Source of the DNA: Pectobacterium sp. A5351
GTDB taxonomy: Bacteria > Pseudomonadota > Gammaproteobacteria > Enterobacterales > Enterobacteriaceae
Direction: 5' to 3'
Assembly: GCF_028335745.1 (NCBI RefSeq)
Contig: NZ_CP116477.1
Location: 3,472,001 to 3,536,000 of the forward strand
Length of the DNA: 64,000 bases
Shown here: positions 17,788-27,645 of the stretch, piece after piece
Layout of the letters: the number at the start of each line of letters is the position of its first letter
How positions within the stretch are numbered: position 1 is the stretch's first letter
Made by a program: the position numbers and the translations under genes
Notes under the pieces: generated by a model
The model's database searches: none
Seen by the model: only the letters and a program-made list of their open reading frames with translations
Told to the model about the DNA's origin: nothing

Positions 17788-18169
17788 CAGAGCAGTCCTT
17801 CTTTACTTTTTGTAAAGAGAGAATATGAGTTACTGCATAATGAAGCAACGAGTTACACCGCTTACATTCTTTCATCCGGTGATACGGGTCACACAACAGG
17901 GAGAAAAATGACTAAATATTCGATCTAAATACAAAAATTTTAGGAAAATTTTCCCTCCATAACGCGCATAACAGCCGATAAAATCGATTAAAATAAAAAC
18001 AAAAACCACAACACATCATTGAAAATAAAACAAAAAATAAAAGTATAAAAAGGCTACTCAGCTAATATTAACCACAATCACACCGTCACCATCGAATTAC
18101 GCAAAAATGAAAGCGTTACCACACAACATCAAGCGGCACATGGGGATACCCGTGTGCCGCAAAACCTCT
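17788..18169. promoter_or_regulatory. Promoter region of the ABC transporter/galactanase operon, with CRP-like site
   Basis: This 382-bp AT-rich gap holds no gene. At 17879-17892 GTGA-TACGGG-TCAC is a good CRP core (GTGA-N6-TCAC), about 90 bp upstream of the binding-protein start. The stretch 17920-18110 is very A-rich with no further recognised site. Confidence 0.5.
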
Positions 18170-18751
18170 CTACGTTCTGACAAACCAGTCGCGGATGATC
18201 GCGTGCTGTAGCAGCATGATGGTTTTGCCGTCTTTAATCCGACCATCGTTCATCATCGCGACGGCTTCGCTGAACGGCAATTCCAGCACTTCAATATCTT
18301 CATCTTCTACACCGCCGCCCGAGTTATCCCGTAGCGATTCATCGTACTCGGCCGCAAAGAAGTGCAGCCTTTCTGTGACACCGCCGGGTGACATATAGGC
18401 ATCGAACAGCTTCTCAACATTGCCGACCGCATAACCGGTTTCTTCTATCGCCTCGTTGCGGATGCACTCTTCGGGCGAATGATCGTCCAGTAACCCCGCG
18501 CACGCTTCCAGCAGCATGCCGCTTTCGTTACCGTTGACGTAGGTAGGAATACGGAACTGCCGCGTCAGGATCACCGTGCCTTTCGCCCGGTTGTACAACA
18601 GAATCGTCGCACCATCACCACGGTCGTAAACCTCACGAATCTGGCGTACTACGCCGCCATTCTTTCTTTTTAAATCAAAAACATATTTATGAAGGATAAA
18701 CCAGTGGTCGGACAGCAGCTTCTTTTCGACGATATCAATGGGAGATGACAT
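18170..18751 (-). CDS. nudK: GDP-mannose pyrophosphatase, Nudix family
   Basis: 193 residues, close to E. coli NudK (191) and alike over the whole length. The Nudix box runs from [13 protein letters not shown] to NEAIEETGY (about residues 85-107), giving the metal-binding REx2EE-type core. The segments [14 protein letters not shown] and [16 protein letters not shown] are NudK hallmarks. The enzyme hydrolyses GDP-mannose to GMP and mannose 1-phosphate. It is monocistronic, convergent with nothing and separated from the next gene by 249 bp. Confidence 0.93.
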   Translation of the reverse strand: MSSPIDIVEKKLLSDHWFILHKYVFDLKRKNGGVVRQIREVYDRGDGATILLYNRAKGTVILTRQFRIPTYVNGNESGMLLEACAGLLDDHSPEECIRNEAIEETGYAVGNVEKLFDAYMSPGGVTERLHFFAAEYDESLRDNSGGGVEDEDIEVLELPFSEAVAMMNDGRIKDGKTIMLLQHAIIRDWFVRT

Positions 18752-19000
18752 GCAAACACCTGGACGATCGATGATGGAAGGGGCTCATTTCATTTATAAC
18801 AACCGGATTATCATATCCCCTTTCCGCCCCGGCATAAACGTGCTGCCAGCGCATCTTTATGAGTGCCAGTTTCCTACTAAAATCTATTCTATCTGAGTCA
18901 GCAACTTGCTCATTACTATTCACTTTCATTTGATGAGAAAACGAGCAGAATAACGACATATTCGCCTACCGTCGACCACTATCACAATTCAGGAGAATCC

Positions 19001-19204
19001 ATGCCATACGTCAACATCAAAATCACCAATGAAGGCGCCACCGCTGAGCAAAAACGCCAATTGATTGAGGGTGTAACCCAACTGCTGGTCGATGTGCTAA
19101 ACAAGAATCCAAAAACCACCGTCGTCGTGATTGATGAAGTCGATACGGACAACTGGGGAATCGGCGGCGTGCCGGTGACGGAGCTGAGGAAAACCAGTCA
19201 GTAA
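19001..19204 (+). CDS. 4-oxalocrotonate tautomerase-family protein
   Basis: 67 residues with the family-defining proline directly after the initiator methionine (MPYVNIKIT), which is the catalytic base after Met removal. The length and the VVIDEVDTDNWGIGG segment match small 4-OT-like tautomerases. An AGGAG ribosome site precedes the ATG. The substrate is unknown, and no aromatic catabolic genes are nearby. Confidence 0.85.
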   Translation: MPYVNIKITNEGATAEQKRQLIEGVTQLLVDVLNKNPKTTVVVIDEVDTDNWGIGGVPVTELRKTSQ

Positions 19205-19289
19205 GAAGGCAAGTGTGATAATAGTTTAGTCATAGTGCGTTGAGCGGTGCCACCACCCGCGTCTGGCCTAATAAGTGGTGGCATCCGAT

Positions 19290-20528
19290 CTATATCCCCA
19301 GCATCGTATCAATGAGCAGATACATATTCAGAGAAACCACGAGCACGACAATGAGTTGCCCGATGCGCTGTACCCATTTGCCGTTGACCATCGCCCCCAT
19401 AAGCTCGCGGTTGCCGGTGAAGGACAGCAGCGGAACCAGCGCCAGCGCAATCCCGAAACTCAGCACCACCTGACTCAACACCAGCACGCGCGTCGGATCC
19501 ATACCGGACAGGATCACGATAAACGACGGCAGCATCGTTACGGTGCGGCGTACCCAAAGCGGAATGTGGAAACGCACAAATCCCTGCATCACCACCTGCC
19601 CCGCCAACGTACCGACAACCGTAGAGGACAGGCCAGCAGCCACCAGACTCAGACCAAAAATTATCGCGGCGGCTTTACCCAGCAGTGGCTCCAGCGTGAG
19701 GTAGGCTTTATCCAAATCGGCAATATCCTGATTGCCGCTGAAATGGAACGCCGCCGCTGCCGTCGCCATCATCGCCAGATTGACGAACCCGGCGATGGTC
19801 ATCGCAATCGCGACATCGACTTTCGTGGCAGAATAGCGCTCGGCACGAGTATGGCTGCCTTCGTGCTGCGTCAAGGAAGAGTGAAGATAAATCACATGCG
19901 GCATAATGGTCGCCCCCAGAACGCCCGCCGCCAGCAGCACGGCATCAGAGGTCGGCAGACTAGGGATCGCCATGCCTTTGGCTAATGCGGACAACTCCGG
20001 CTGAGAGAAGACCAGTTCGACAATATACGCCGCTGCAACAAACAGCAGCAGGCCACCGATGACCATCTCCAGCGGCTTCTGACCGCGCTGTTGCAGCATT
20101 AAAATCAGGAAAGTTGCAATAGCGGTGAGAATCGCGCCTTCCAGCAACGACACGCCCAGGAGCAGTTTGAAACCAATCGCCGCACCGATAAATTCGGCCA
20201 GATCGGTCGCCATTGCAATAATTTCGGCCTGTACCCAATACGCCCACACGGCCGGGCGCGGAAAACGATCGCGGATATGTTCCGCCAGATTCTTACCCGT
20301 TGCGATCCCCAATTTGGCGGACAGCAGTTGGATCAGCATCGCCATCAGGTTCGCCCACACCACCACCCACAGCAACGTATAGCCATAGGCTGCGCCAGAC
20401 TGGATGTTCGTGGCGAAGTTACCCGGATCGATATAACCAATCGCCGCGATAAACGCCGGGCCCATCAAAGAGAGTTTTATCTTCCTTGATGTACGGCTTG
20501 TTGACTCAATAACACGGCTACCCGGCAT
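19290..20528 (-). CDS. mntH: Manganese/divalent metal proton symporter, Nramp family
   Basis: 412 residues with eleven predicted membrane segments. The Nramp TM1 motif [13 protein letters not shown] carries the metal-binding Asp and Asn, and the TM6 motif [15 protein letters not shown] carries the partner Met/His region. It imports Mn(II) across the inner membrane and supports oxidative-stress defence. A Fur-like palindrome lies 45 bp upstream of the start. Confidence 0.95.
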   Translation of the reverse strand: MPGSRVIESTSRTSRKIKLSLMGPAFIAAIGYIDPGNFATNIQSGAAYGYTLLWVVVWANLMAMLIQLLSAKLGIATGKNLAEHIRDRFPRPAVWAYWVQAEIIAMATDLAEFIGAAIGFKLLLGVSLLEGAILTAIATFLILMLQQRGQKPLEMVIGGLLLFVAAAYIVELVFSQPELSALAKGMAIPSLPTSDAVLLAAGVLGATIMPHVIYLHSSLTQHEGSHTRAERYSATKVDVAIAMTIAGFVNLAMMATAAAAFHFSGNQDIADLDKAYLTLEPLLGKAAAIIFGLSLVAAGLSSTVVGTLAGQVVMQGFVRFHIPLWVRRTVTMLPSFIVILSGMDPTRVLVLSQVVLSFGIALALVPLLSFTGNRELMGAMVNGKWVQRIGQLIVVLVVSLNMYLLIDTMLGI

Positions 20529-20573
20529 AGTATGACCCTTCTAACACTGGTGTTTTACTACTCTCACAGAAAC

Positions 20574-20586
20574 GATAATGATTATC
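20574..20586 (-). promoter_or_regulatory. Fur-like operator upstream of mntH
   Basis: GATAATGATTATC is a perfect 13-bp palindrome matching the core of the Fur consensus (GATAATGATAATCATTATC). In E. coli mntH is repressed by Fur with iron and by MntR with manganese. No clear MntR box was recognised. Confidence 0.7.
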
Positions 20587-20698
20587 AAGTGCATTTAGAG
20601 AGGTGATACCAATTCTTTTGATAGTTAAAGATGATGAGTCATTCAAAACCTAAAAAACATCTTTTTTATCAAACAAATCTTAACAAAATATAAACAAA

Positions 20699-20852
20699 AA
20701 ACCCCATACGGTGGGCATTAATGCCGATCGTTTAAGAATCGAGATATCGGGGGCTACCACGGTGCGAGGTATCCCTACGGGAACCTCATCACCGTGTTTC
20801 CCCCTAAATCCACGCTTAAGTGAACAGCATTAATGCGGTGGGCATAGGGTTT
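20699..20852 (-). repeat. Structured palindromic element in the grpE terminator
   Basis: On the minus strand, downstream of grpE, an outer stem AAACCC-TAT/ATGGGGTTTTTT with a T-run looks like an intrinsic terminator. Nested inside are two copies of GCATTAATGC about 100 bp apart, facing CTTAAG-like segments, GGGGG/CCCCC, CACGGTG/CACCGTG and GAGGT/ACCTC stems around a short loop at 20770-20782. The whole is a 154-bp imperfect palindrome. The duplicated GCATTAATGC could be a target duplication around an inserted mini-element, or simply stem sequence. Confidence 0.6.
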
Positions 20853-20912
20853 GGAAGGAAGATACGTTTTAGCCATGCGCGTATTGTAACTGTAGCGCAT
20901 AAAATCAGAGTA

Positions 20913-21500
20913 TCAGTCTTGTGCTTTTGATACCGCAACCATCGCCGGACGCAGCAAACGGCCGTTCAGCGTATAGCCTTTTTGCATGACCATCATGACA
21001 TGGTTTGGCTGATGATCGGCCGAAGGTAGCATCGTCATTGCCTGATGCACTTCTGGATTAAACGGTACGTTTACCTCACCGACAACCTCAATACCAAATT
21101 TGCGGACGGCATCCAGCAATGATTTCAGCGTCAGTTCAACCCCTTCAATCATCGCAGCCAGTGATTCATTGGCTTTGTCCGCCGTATCCAGCGCGCGTTC
21201 CAGGTTATCGATAACCGGCAGCATTTCGCTGGCAAATTTTTCTACCGCAAATTTATGCGCTTTCTCAACATCCATTTCCGCACGGCGGCGAACGTTATCG
21301 GCTTCAGCACGGACGCGAAGCATATTGTCACGTTCACGCTGTTGCAGTTCGCTCAACTGAGCTTCCAGTTCGGCGATGCGCGCATCACGCGGGTCAGCTA
21401 CGTCTGCCGTCTCTGGCGCGGCATCCGCTTGCTGCCCTTTTGCTGCTTCCTTTTGATCCAGCACTTGCTCGTCAGGCGTTTTCTGTTCTTTACTACTCAT
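20913..21500 (-). CDS. grpE: Nucleotide exchange factor for DnaK
   Basis: 195 residues. A charged N-terminus is followed by a long coiled coil (about 40-100, rich in ELEAQLSEL and heptads), then the GrpE head domain with [20 protein letters not shown] and the C-terminal [17 protein letters not shown] signature. GrpE drives ADP release from DnaK in protein folding. A sigma-32 promoter is visible upstream. It is divergent from nadK. Confidence 0.96.
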   Translation of the reverse strand: MSSKEQKTPDEQVLDQKEAAKGQQADAAPETADVADPRDARIAELEAQLSELQQRERDNMLRVRAEADNVRRRAEMDVEKAHKFAVEKFASEMLPVIDNLERALDTADKANESLAAMIEGVELTLKSLLDAVRKFGIEVVGEVNVPFNPEVHQAMTMLPSADHQPNHVMMVMQKGYTLNGRLLRPAMVAVSKAQD

Positions 21501-21540
21501 GAAATTCTCCGCGGTTTAGCATTAATCTCGCTAGTTGCTT

Positions 21541-21569
21541 ATTATGGGGATCAAAATCGGGGATTCAAG
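21541..21569 (-). promoter_or_regulatory. Sigma-32 (heat-shock) promoter of grpE
   Basis: On the minus strand CTTGAA is followed after 14 bases by CCCCATAAT, a near-perfect match to the sigma-32 consensus (CTTGAA, 13-15 bp, CCCCATNT). It lies about 40 bp upstream of the grpE start. Confidence 0.85.
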
Positions 21570-21630
21570 GGAACCCGTCATATATTGGTTCCCGCCGCTG
21601 CCGATACACCACGCTGAGGACAAAACAGCA

Positions 21631-22527
21631 ATGAACACACCGCTTACAATGAACAGGCCGTTTAATTGTATTGGCATTGTCGGCCATCCACGCCATCCAA
21701 CGGCGTTGGCAACGCATGAGATGCTTTACCACTGGCTCACCGAAAAAGGTTACTCGGTTCTGATCGAGCAGCAGATCGCCCGTGAACTGAACCTGAAAGA
21801 CGTGCCGACGGGTAGCCTTGCCGACATCGGTCAGCAAGCGGATCTGGCGGTTGTCGTCGGCGGTGACGGCAATATGCTCGGCGCGGCGCGCGTGCTGTCG
21901 CGCTATGACATCAAGGTGATCGGTGTGAACCGGGGTAACCTCGGATTTCTGACCGATCTCGATCCTGACCATGCGCAGCAACAGCTTTCTGACGTTCTCG
22001 ACGGCCACTATCTGAGCGAACAACGCTTCATGCTGGAAGCGCATGTTTGCCGCGCAAACCAGCCCGACAGCATCAGTACCGCCATTAACGAAGTGGTGCT
22101 TCACCCGGGAAAAGTCGCACATATGATTGAATTTGAAGTCTATATTGACGACAAATTCGCCTTCTCCCAACGTTCAGACGGCCTGATTATCGCCACGCCT
22201 ACAGGCTCAACCGCCTATTCCCTTTCCGCTGGCGGCCCGATTCTGACGCCGTCGTTGGATGCGATTGCGCTGGTCCCCATGTTCCCGCATACGCTGTCTG
22301 CACGCCCGCTGGTCATCAACAGCAGCAGTACGATTCGGCTCAAATTTTCCTGCATTACCAATGACCTGGAAATCAGTTGCGACAGCCAGATTGCACTGCC
22401 GGTACAGGAAGGTGAAGAAGTGCTGATTCGCCGCAGCGAGCACCACCTAAATCTGATTCATCCAAAAAATTACAGCTATTTCAATACACTAAGTTCAAAG
22501 CTCGGCTGGTCAAAAAAATTATTCTAA
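21631..22527 (+). CDS. nadK: NAD kinase
   Basis: 298 residues from the ATG at 21631, which has a GAGGA ribosome site about 11 bp upstream. The ATG at 21649 would give exactly the 292-residue length of E. coli NadK but has no ribosome site. The [11 protein letters not shown] nucleotide-binding motif, the NEVVLHPG segment and the [18 protein letters not shown] motif ([15 protein letters not shown]) are present. It makes NADP from NAD and ATP in the cytoplasm. Divergent from grpE and just upstream of recN, the conserved enterobacterial order grpE/nadK-recN-bamE. Confidence 0.95.
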   Translation: MNTPLTMNRPFNCIGIVGHPRHPTALATHEMLYHWLTEKGYSVLIEQQIARELNLKDVPTGSLADIGQQADLAVVVGGDGNMLGAARVLSRYDIKVIGVNRGNLGFLTDLDPDHAQQQLSDVLDGHYLSEQRFMLEAHVCRANQPDSISTAINEVVLHPGKVAHMIEFEVYIDDKFAFSQRSDGLIIATPTGSTAYSLSAGGPILTPSLDAIALVPMFPHTLSARPLVINSSSTIRLKFSCITNDLEISCDSQIALPVQEGEEVLIRRSEHHLNLIHPKNYSYFNTLSSKLGWSKKLF

Positions 22528-22547
22528 AATTCTACCCAGCTACTTTA

Positions 22548-22563
22548 CTGTATATAAAACCAG
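22548..22563 (+). promoter_or_regulatory. LexA box of recN
   Basis: CTGTATATAAAACCAG fits CTG-N10-CAG and equals the first SOS box of E. coli recN as remembered. It lies 45 bp upstream of the recN start, so recN is expected to be SOS-induced. Confidence 0.85.
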
Positions 22564-22569
22564 TTTATA

Positions 22570-22599
22570 CTGTATGTAATCACATGTGATTACATACAG
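22570..22599 (+). promoter_or_regulatory. Perfect 30-bp palindrome just before the recN ribosome site
   Basis: The 30 bases from 22570 to 22599 are a perfect palindrome with outer CTGTAT/ATACAG arms and a CACATGTG centre. The arms resemble LexA half-sites but are 18 bp apart instead of 4. In E. coli a second LexA box lies here. The palindrome ends in the CAGGGGA ribosome site, so an mRNA hairpin could also limit translation. Confidence 0.75.
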
Positions 22600-22608
22600 G
22601 GGATTATC

Positions 22609-24270
22609 ATGCTGGCGCAACTCACTATCAGTCACTTCGCCATCGTGCGCGAATTAGAAATTGATTTTCAGTCAGGAATGAGCGTTATCACCGGGGAAAC
22701 CGGTGCGGGGAAATCTATTGCAATCGATGCCCTCGGTTTATGTCTGGGAAATCGTTCTGACGCCAGCATGGTCAGGCCGGGCGCAGCCCGCGCCGACATT
22801 TGCGCCCGCTTTGCGCTGGCGGATACCCCAACGGCACGCCAATGGCTGGAAGAAAACCAGTTGGATGACAGCAACGAGTGCCTGCTACGTCGCGTCATTA
22901 GCGCCGATGGTCGCTCGCGTGGCTTTATTAACGGCACCGCCGTGCCGCTGTCTCAACTGCGTGAACTCGGCCAGCATCTGATTCAGGTACACGGCCAGCA
23001 TGCCCATCAGCTACTGCTGCGCCCCGACCACCAAAAACACCTGCTGGATGCGTATGCCGATGAACCGAAGCTATTGGTGGCTATGCAGCAGGTTTGGCAT
23101 CAGTGGCACCAAAGCTGCCGTGCGCTGGCGCAGTTGCAACAGGCGACGATTGAGCGCGAGGCTCGCCGGGAACTGCTGCAATACCAATTAAAAGAGCTGA
23201 ATGAGTTCGCGCCACAGCCCGGTGAATACGAACAGATTGACGTTGAATACAAGCGTCTGGCAAATAGCGGCCAGCTACTGACGATGAGCCAACAGGCCAT
23301 GCAGTTGCTGAGCGAAGACGAAGAGCAGAACATCATCAGCATGCTGCACAGCGTAAAACACCAGCTTGGCGAACTCATCAGCATGGATGACAAGCTGTCT
23401 GGCGTGCTTTCCATGCTCGAAGAAGCGGGCATTCAGCTCAGCGAAGCCAGCGATGAACTGCGCCACTACAGCGAACAGATGGATCTCGACCCAATTCGCC
23501 TGTATGAACTGGAACAGCGTCTGTCACGTCAGCTCGCGCTGGCACGTAAACACCATGTTGCGCCAGAGGCGCTGCCTGCGTTCCATCAGCAGCTACTGGA
23601 AGAACAGCAACAGCTGGAACAGCAGGAAAGTGACCACGACGCGCTCAACGCCTCCGTCGGCGAATATCATCAGCAGGCGTTGCACCTTGCAGAACAGCTG
23701 CACGTGCGCCGTCAGCACCACGCCAGCGAACTGGCACAGCTCATCACGACCAATATGCGTGAACTGGCGATGCCACACGGCCACTTCACCATTGATGTGA
23801 AGTTTACGCCGGACAGCCTGACGGCCACCGGTGCCGACAGTATCGAATTCCGCGTGACCACCAACCCCGGCCAGCCACACCAGACGTTGGCGAAAGTGGC
23901 ATCGGGCGGCGAACTGTCGCGTATCGCACTGATTATTCAAGTGATCACCGCGCAGAAGATGGACACTCCGGCGATGATCTTCGATGAAGTCGATGTCGGT
24001 ATTAGCGGGCCAACCGCCGCAATTGTCGGCAGAATGCTGCGCCAGCTCGGTGAATCCACGCAGGTGATGTGCGTGACGCACCTGCCGCAGGTCGCAGGCT
24101 GCGGTCATCAGCACTTCTTCGTGAGTAAACAAACGGACGGCGCAGAAACGGAAACCCTGATGCAACCGCTAGATAAACGCGCTCGGCTACAAGAATTGGC
24201 ACGTCTTCTGGGCGGCAGCGCCGTGACCAAAAACACGCTGGCAAATGCCAAAGAACTGTTGGCGGCCTAA
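22609..24270 (+). CDS. recN: DNA repair ATPase RecN (SMC-like)
   Basis: 553 residues, matching E. coli RecN. Walker A GETGAGKS is at 29-36. A long coiled-coil region occupies about 160-370. The C-terminal half has the signature [14 protein letters not shown] and Walker [15 protein letters not shown]. RecN is a cohesin-like protein acting in double-strand break repair. It is under LexA control, as judged by the upstream box. A hairpin GGTAAAAAAG/CTTTTTTACC at 24308-24332 follows the gene. Confidence 0.96.
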   Translation: MLAQLTISHFAIVRELEIDFQSGMSVITGETGAGKSIAIDALGLCLGNRSDASMVRPGAARADICARFALADTPTARQWLEENQLDDSNECLLRRVISADGRSRGFINGTAVPLSQLRELGQHLIQVHGQHAHQLLLRPDHQKHLLDAYADEPKLLVAMQQVWHQWHQSCRALAQLQQATIEREARRELLQYQLKELNEFAPQPGEYEQIDVEYKRLANSGQLLTMSQQAMQLLSEDEEQNIISMLHSVKHQLGELISMDDKLSGVLSMLEEAGIQLSEASDELRHYSEQMDLDPIRLYELEQRLSRQLALARKHHVAPEALPAFHQQLLEEQQQLEQQESDHDALNASVGEYHQQALHLAEQLHVRRQHHASELAQLITTNMRELAMPHGHFTIDVKFTPDSLTATGADSIEFRVTTNPGQPHQTLAKVASGGELSRIALIIQVITAQKMDTPAMIFDEVDVGISGPTAAIVGRMLRQLGESTQVMCVTHLPQVAGCGHQHFFVSKQTDGAETETLMQPLDKRARLQELARLLGGSAVTKNTLANAKELLAA

Positions 24271-24307
24271 AATCCACTGCCGACAAAGGCGAGAAAGGTG
24301 CATCACC

Positions 24308-24332
24308 GGTAAAAAAGCTCAACTTTTTTACC
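24308..24332 (+). terminator. Hairpin after recN
   Basis: A perfect 10-bp stem, GGTAAAAAAG with CTTTTTTACC, has a five-base loop 38 bp after the recN stop. The stem itself carries a T-run, so it could terminate transcription, followed by the bamE promoter region. Confidence 0.55.
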
Positions 24333-24423
24333 TTCCTGAGGTCATACAATCGCCTTGCAGGTTTCCAAGTCCTGCAAGGTCTATTATCATCGGCAACCTA
24401 TGCCCTTAAGGAATGTAATCACT

Positions 24424-24759
24424 ATGCGCTGTAAAACGCTGACTGTCGTCGCCGCGGTGGTTGTTATGCTGACTGCCGGTTGTTCCACACTGGAAAAGGT
24501 GGTCTATCGGCCGGACATCAATCAGGGAAACTATCTGGCACCGGCTGACGTTGCAAAAATTCACACTGGCATGACCAAACAACAGGTCGCTTATACGCTG
24601 GGTACTCCTATGATGCAGGATCCGTTTGGCAGCGATACCTGGTTTTATATCTTCCGCCAGCAGCCTGGTCATGAATCGGTAAAACAGCAGACGCTGACGC
24701 TGACCTTCAGCGGCAGTGGCGTGTTAACCAACATCAACAACAAACCTGCGCTGGATTAA
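24424..24759 (+). CDS. bamE: Outer membrane assembly lipoprotein BamE (SmpA)
   Basis: 111 residues from the ATG at 24424; the conserved start MRCKTLT rules out the upstream in-frame ATG at 24355. The lipobox LTAGC gives the lipidated Cys20. Mature signatures are [25 protein letters not shown] and [12 protein letters not shown], as in E. coli BamE. It is a non-essential lipoprotein of the BAM complex that inserts beta-barrels in the outer membrane. In E. coli it is followed directly by ratB on the other strand; here a defence cassette intervenes. Confidence 0.96.
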   Translation: MRCKTLTVVAAVVVMLTAGCSTLEKVVYRPDINQGNYLAPADVAKIHTGMTKQQVAYTLGTPMMQDPFGSDTWFYIFRQQPGHESVKQQTLTLTFSGSGVLTNINNKPALD

Positions 24760-24787
24760 TATCCACTAACTTTTCAGGTTGCCTGCA

Positions 24788-24827
24788 CAGGAGTATAGGA
24801 AATTATTTTCTGTACTCCTGTTTCTCT
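24788..24827 (+). terminator. Terminator after bamE
   Basis: CAGGAGTA pairs with TACTCCTG, with additional pairing inside, and is followed by TTTCTCTT. It lies about 30 bp after the bamE stop and isolates bamE from the downstream cassette. The remaining sequence to 24975 is AT-rich and presumably holds the rdrA promoter. Confidence 0.7.
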
Positions 24828-24975
24828 TATGAAATAAATCTGTATTCTCCTTTCCCCTCCATTGCTTCTTCTCTAGTATATTATTCAAAATAAGTCACCC
24901 TCTTATCGTATATTCAGTCTATCGATGCTACTTACCATCATTTTAGCCATCCATTAATAGCTACAAAGGAAGATT

Positions 24976-27636
24976 ATGAGCGAAATAATTATTAACCTAG
25001 ATAACATTAATGATATCAATGAATATTCAGAAAGCACCATGTTACAACAGACGGCCAAGAAAAAGTTAGATACCTTGCTGAACGATTTCATTAAAAATGT
25101 AGAAAAAAACACAGCAAGTGGAATGAAAAACTGTTGTAAAGAAATAAACAATCAGATCAATAAATTACAACGTCATAACAACACTATATTTGTAAATGGC
25201 CAACGCGGCACGGGTAAAACGACATTCCTCAACGCTGTGTTAGATTTTTATTCAAGAAATGAAAATGGCATATGTCCATTAGCCTTTATTGACCCGACAT
25301 TAATTGAAACGCATCAAAATATCATTGTTGATATAGTCGTGAAATTTAAGCAACTCTATGATGAATCATTAAAATATTGTTCAGATCAGGAGCAATACCA
25401 TGAACTCAACAAATATCTTGAAAAGATGGCTGAAGGTTTGCGATTACTCGGCGAACAAAAAAACAATCACAGCAAGCATGATGACGCATGGTTTCTTAGC
25501 CAAGCATTAAAAAACTCAAAAAGCGGGCAATGCCTTGAAGAACGGCTTCATCAATTTATTGATAAAATAGCGACAACATTAAACAAAAAATTGTTTATTA
25601 TTGCTATTGATGATGTTGACACTAATACCGAAAAAGCTTATGAGATATTGGAAAATATTCGCAGATACTTATCCCATCCAAGAATCGTTGTCATTATTTC
25701 TGGTGATGTAACGTTATATAATTACATAATAAAAAACAGAAAAATCATTGAGTTAACTAACGTTTACAAAAGCAAAGAAAAAGACACCGAAACAGAAAGA
25801 CTAGTCGGCCACTTAACTCAACAATATTTAACTAAAATATTCCCAACCTATCAACGAATAGAGTTAAAAAATATAAAAAAAATCAATAATGAAATAGGAG
25901 TAAGCATAGAAAGCAGCAAAGAAGAAAGAAAAGAAATCACAGTTTTACTTGAATTGATATTAACAAAAACATTAAACCTAAAGTCTCAGAATATCAACAC
26001 AAACATTAACTTCTTACTTTCCCAGCCGATAAGAAGCATTGTTCAATTACTAAAACAAATCACTGATGACAAACAAAATGATGAAATTAATTATCTACCC
26101 GAACATCTTATTTCAGCATTAAAGTATATCTTCATAAATGAATTAATCTATCAAAACATAGACAATACATTGCTAGAAACCAATGACCCTGAAATTAACC
26201 AAATAGCCAGTACAGTATTTGACTTATGCCATCGGCATGGAGAACTAGAAACTGGGTTTTATTTACGGCCAGACAATAGCGATGATGCTTACAATGCTGC
26301 AAAATTCTATATGGCAGCTATTCTCAGCAAGAAAATTGAAAAAAACACTTTGTCAAATGCATTAAAGTTCATGATTTCCTGTGCGGCCAGTGCCAACACC
26401 TATATTCATTACGTGGAAAATAGCAACGAGAGTGATAAAGATAACTTTAGTGAAAAATATAAAAATTATATTGGAATAACAAGAAATGAGAACATCATCA
26501 CTATAGCCGCACATCTTAACTCAGTCATTTTCAATGAGAACAAAGGAAATAAAAAAATACACTGCGGCATTATAAGGATAAACAGGAGAAAAACAGCCTT
26601 TAATGAGGATAGCTTTACACAAATAACCAACTGGGTTAGTGATGACGTAATTGGATCATTAGAACAACTTTCAAGAAAAATGAACAATAAAAAAGATGGA
26701 AGCTATGAATATAAATATATTGATTACGTTGCTGCAACAACCATATTAATATCATCCCACAGCATTCAGGCCGGCGCTGAAAAAAGAGATTACATCTCAA
26801 TCATCTCCCTTCTCTCAGTCATCGCTCAATTATTAGAATATAATGGCGATATTGATATTCGACGATTCATCCCACTAAACACCTATAGTTCGCCGAATTT
26901 TTTAAAAAAGTCTATAAATGATGACGAAAGCCTGTATAATAATGAATCAGATGAAACAAATGAATACTTAAGCACAGAAAACGAAAATGCAAAAACACTT
27001 AACAAAGAGATAAATGAATGGATAAAGGATACAAATGAAAAATCAACCTCTTGCTCTCCTTTACTGATAGGTAAAATATGGGAAAGAATACAATATTCCC
27101 TGATATCCATATCAGAAAAATCCACAGAGAACGTAAATTACGGAAGTAAAAAGGGGGATATACTACTCGAAACCGCATTCTCTCGTTTTGTTTGGGGAGT
27201 AATTAATGCGATTCTTATCGAAGAAGTAAGATACAGCAAAAATGTTCCCCAAGACATCGTTGACACTTTTATTTCCGCCAAAAACGTCTCAACGACTTAT
27301 GATGAACTTGTTGCAAACCTAATTAAAGTAGGGAATTTTATAGAAAGCAACAAAGAAATTAAACTCTCATCAATATTACCTATTAGTCATGCATTTTTAG
27401 GTTGTCCATTACTTCTCCCATTTATCATTCCTATATTTTTTAGTGAAAAAAGCGACTCTGAGAAAGAAAAAATAAAAAATCTATCTAAACAATTATCTTG
27501 TAATGATAATAAAGATGAATTAAGTGATGAAGAAAATGGAAGAGTTAAATTGATTAGCTCCTCGATTAAAGAAAAAAAAGACTATCTATTCATATCAAAA
27601 CTTATTATTTCTGGCTGCTTCAGAAAAAGCGAGTAA
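24976..27636 (+). CDS. rdrA: RADAR anti-phage system ATPase RdrA
   Basis: 886 residues. The N-terminal third is an AAA/STAND-like ATPase: Walker A GQRGTGKTT at 75-83, Walker B LFIIAIDDVD at 206-215, and a sensor-like strand RIVVIISGD at 236-243. The rest is helical and has no recognised domain. Size, motif layout and the deaminase-like gene 9 bp downstream match RdrA of RADAR, described as a giant complex with RdrB that deaminates adenosine nucleotides (or RNA) during phage infection. The gene is strikingly A/T-rich (many AAA, AAT, ATA codons), unlike bamE and ratB on either side, so it was acquired by transfer. An AAAGGAAG ribosome site precedes the ATG. The call rests on motifs and gene pairing, not a search. 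Confidence 0.88.
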   Translation: MSEIIINLDNINDINEYSESTMLQQTAKKKLDTLLNDFIKNVEKNTASGMKNCCKEINNQINKLQRHNNTIFVNGQRGTGKTTFLNAVLDFYSRNENGICPLAFIDPTLIETHQNIIVDIVVKFKQLYDESLKYCSDQEQYHELNKYLEKMAEGLRLLGEQKNNHSKHDDAWFLSQALKNSKSGQCLEERLHQFIDKIATTLNKKLFIIAIDDVDTNTEKAYEILENIRRYLSHPRIVVIISGDVTLYNYIIKNRKIIELTNVYKSKEKDTETERLVGHLTQQYLTKIFPTYQRIELKNIKKINNEIGVSIESSKEERKEITVLLELILTKTLNLKSQNINTNINFLLSQPIRSIVQLLKQITDDKQNDEINYLPEHLISALKYIFINELIYQNIDNTLLETNDPEINQIASTVFDLCHRHGELETGFYLRPDNSDDAYNAAKFYMAAILSKKIEKNTLSNALKFMISCAASANTYIHYVENSNESDKDNFSEKYKNYIGITRNENIITIAAHLNSVIFNENKGNKKIHCGIIRINRRKTAFNEDSFTQITNWVSDDVIGSLEQLSRKMNNKKDGSYEYKYIDYVAATTILISSHSIQAGAEKRDYISIISLLSVIAQLLEYNGDIDIRRFIPLNTYSSPNFLKKSINDDESLYNNESDETNEYLSTENENAKTLNKEINEWIKDTNEKSTSCSPLLIGKIWERIQYSLISISEKSTENVNYGSKKGDILLETAFSRFVWGVINAILIEEVRYSKNVPQDIVDTFISAKNVSTTYDELVANLIKVGNFIESNKEIKLSSILPISHAFLGCPLLLPFIIPIFFSEKSDSEKEKIKNLSKQLSCNDNKDELSDEENGRVKLISSSIKEKKDYLFISKLIISGCFRKSE

Positions 27637-27645
27637 GGGGAACGT

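Noticed and set aside
19275..19985. 236-codon plus-strand frame opposite mntH
   Set aside because: It is antisense to a well-conserved Nramp gene, has a histidine/glutamine/arginine-rich shadow composition and no domain.
20699..20852. Manganese riboswitch (yybP-ykoY) for mntH
   Set aside because: The conserved yybP-ykoY loops were not found, and the element lies about 170 bp from the mntH start, in the grpE terminator on the same strand.
24976..27636. rdrA as a generic STAND/NLR-like or KAP NTPase defence gene
   Set aside because: The Walker motifs alone allow this, but the coupled giant deaminase gene and the lengths of both proteins fit RADAR better.
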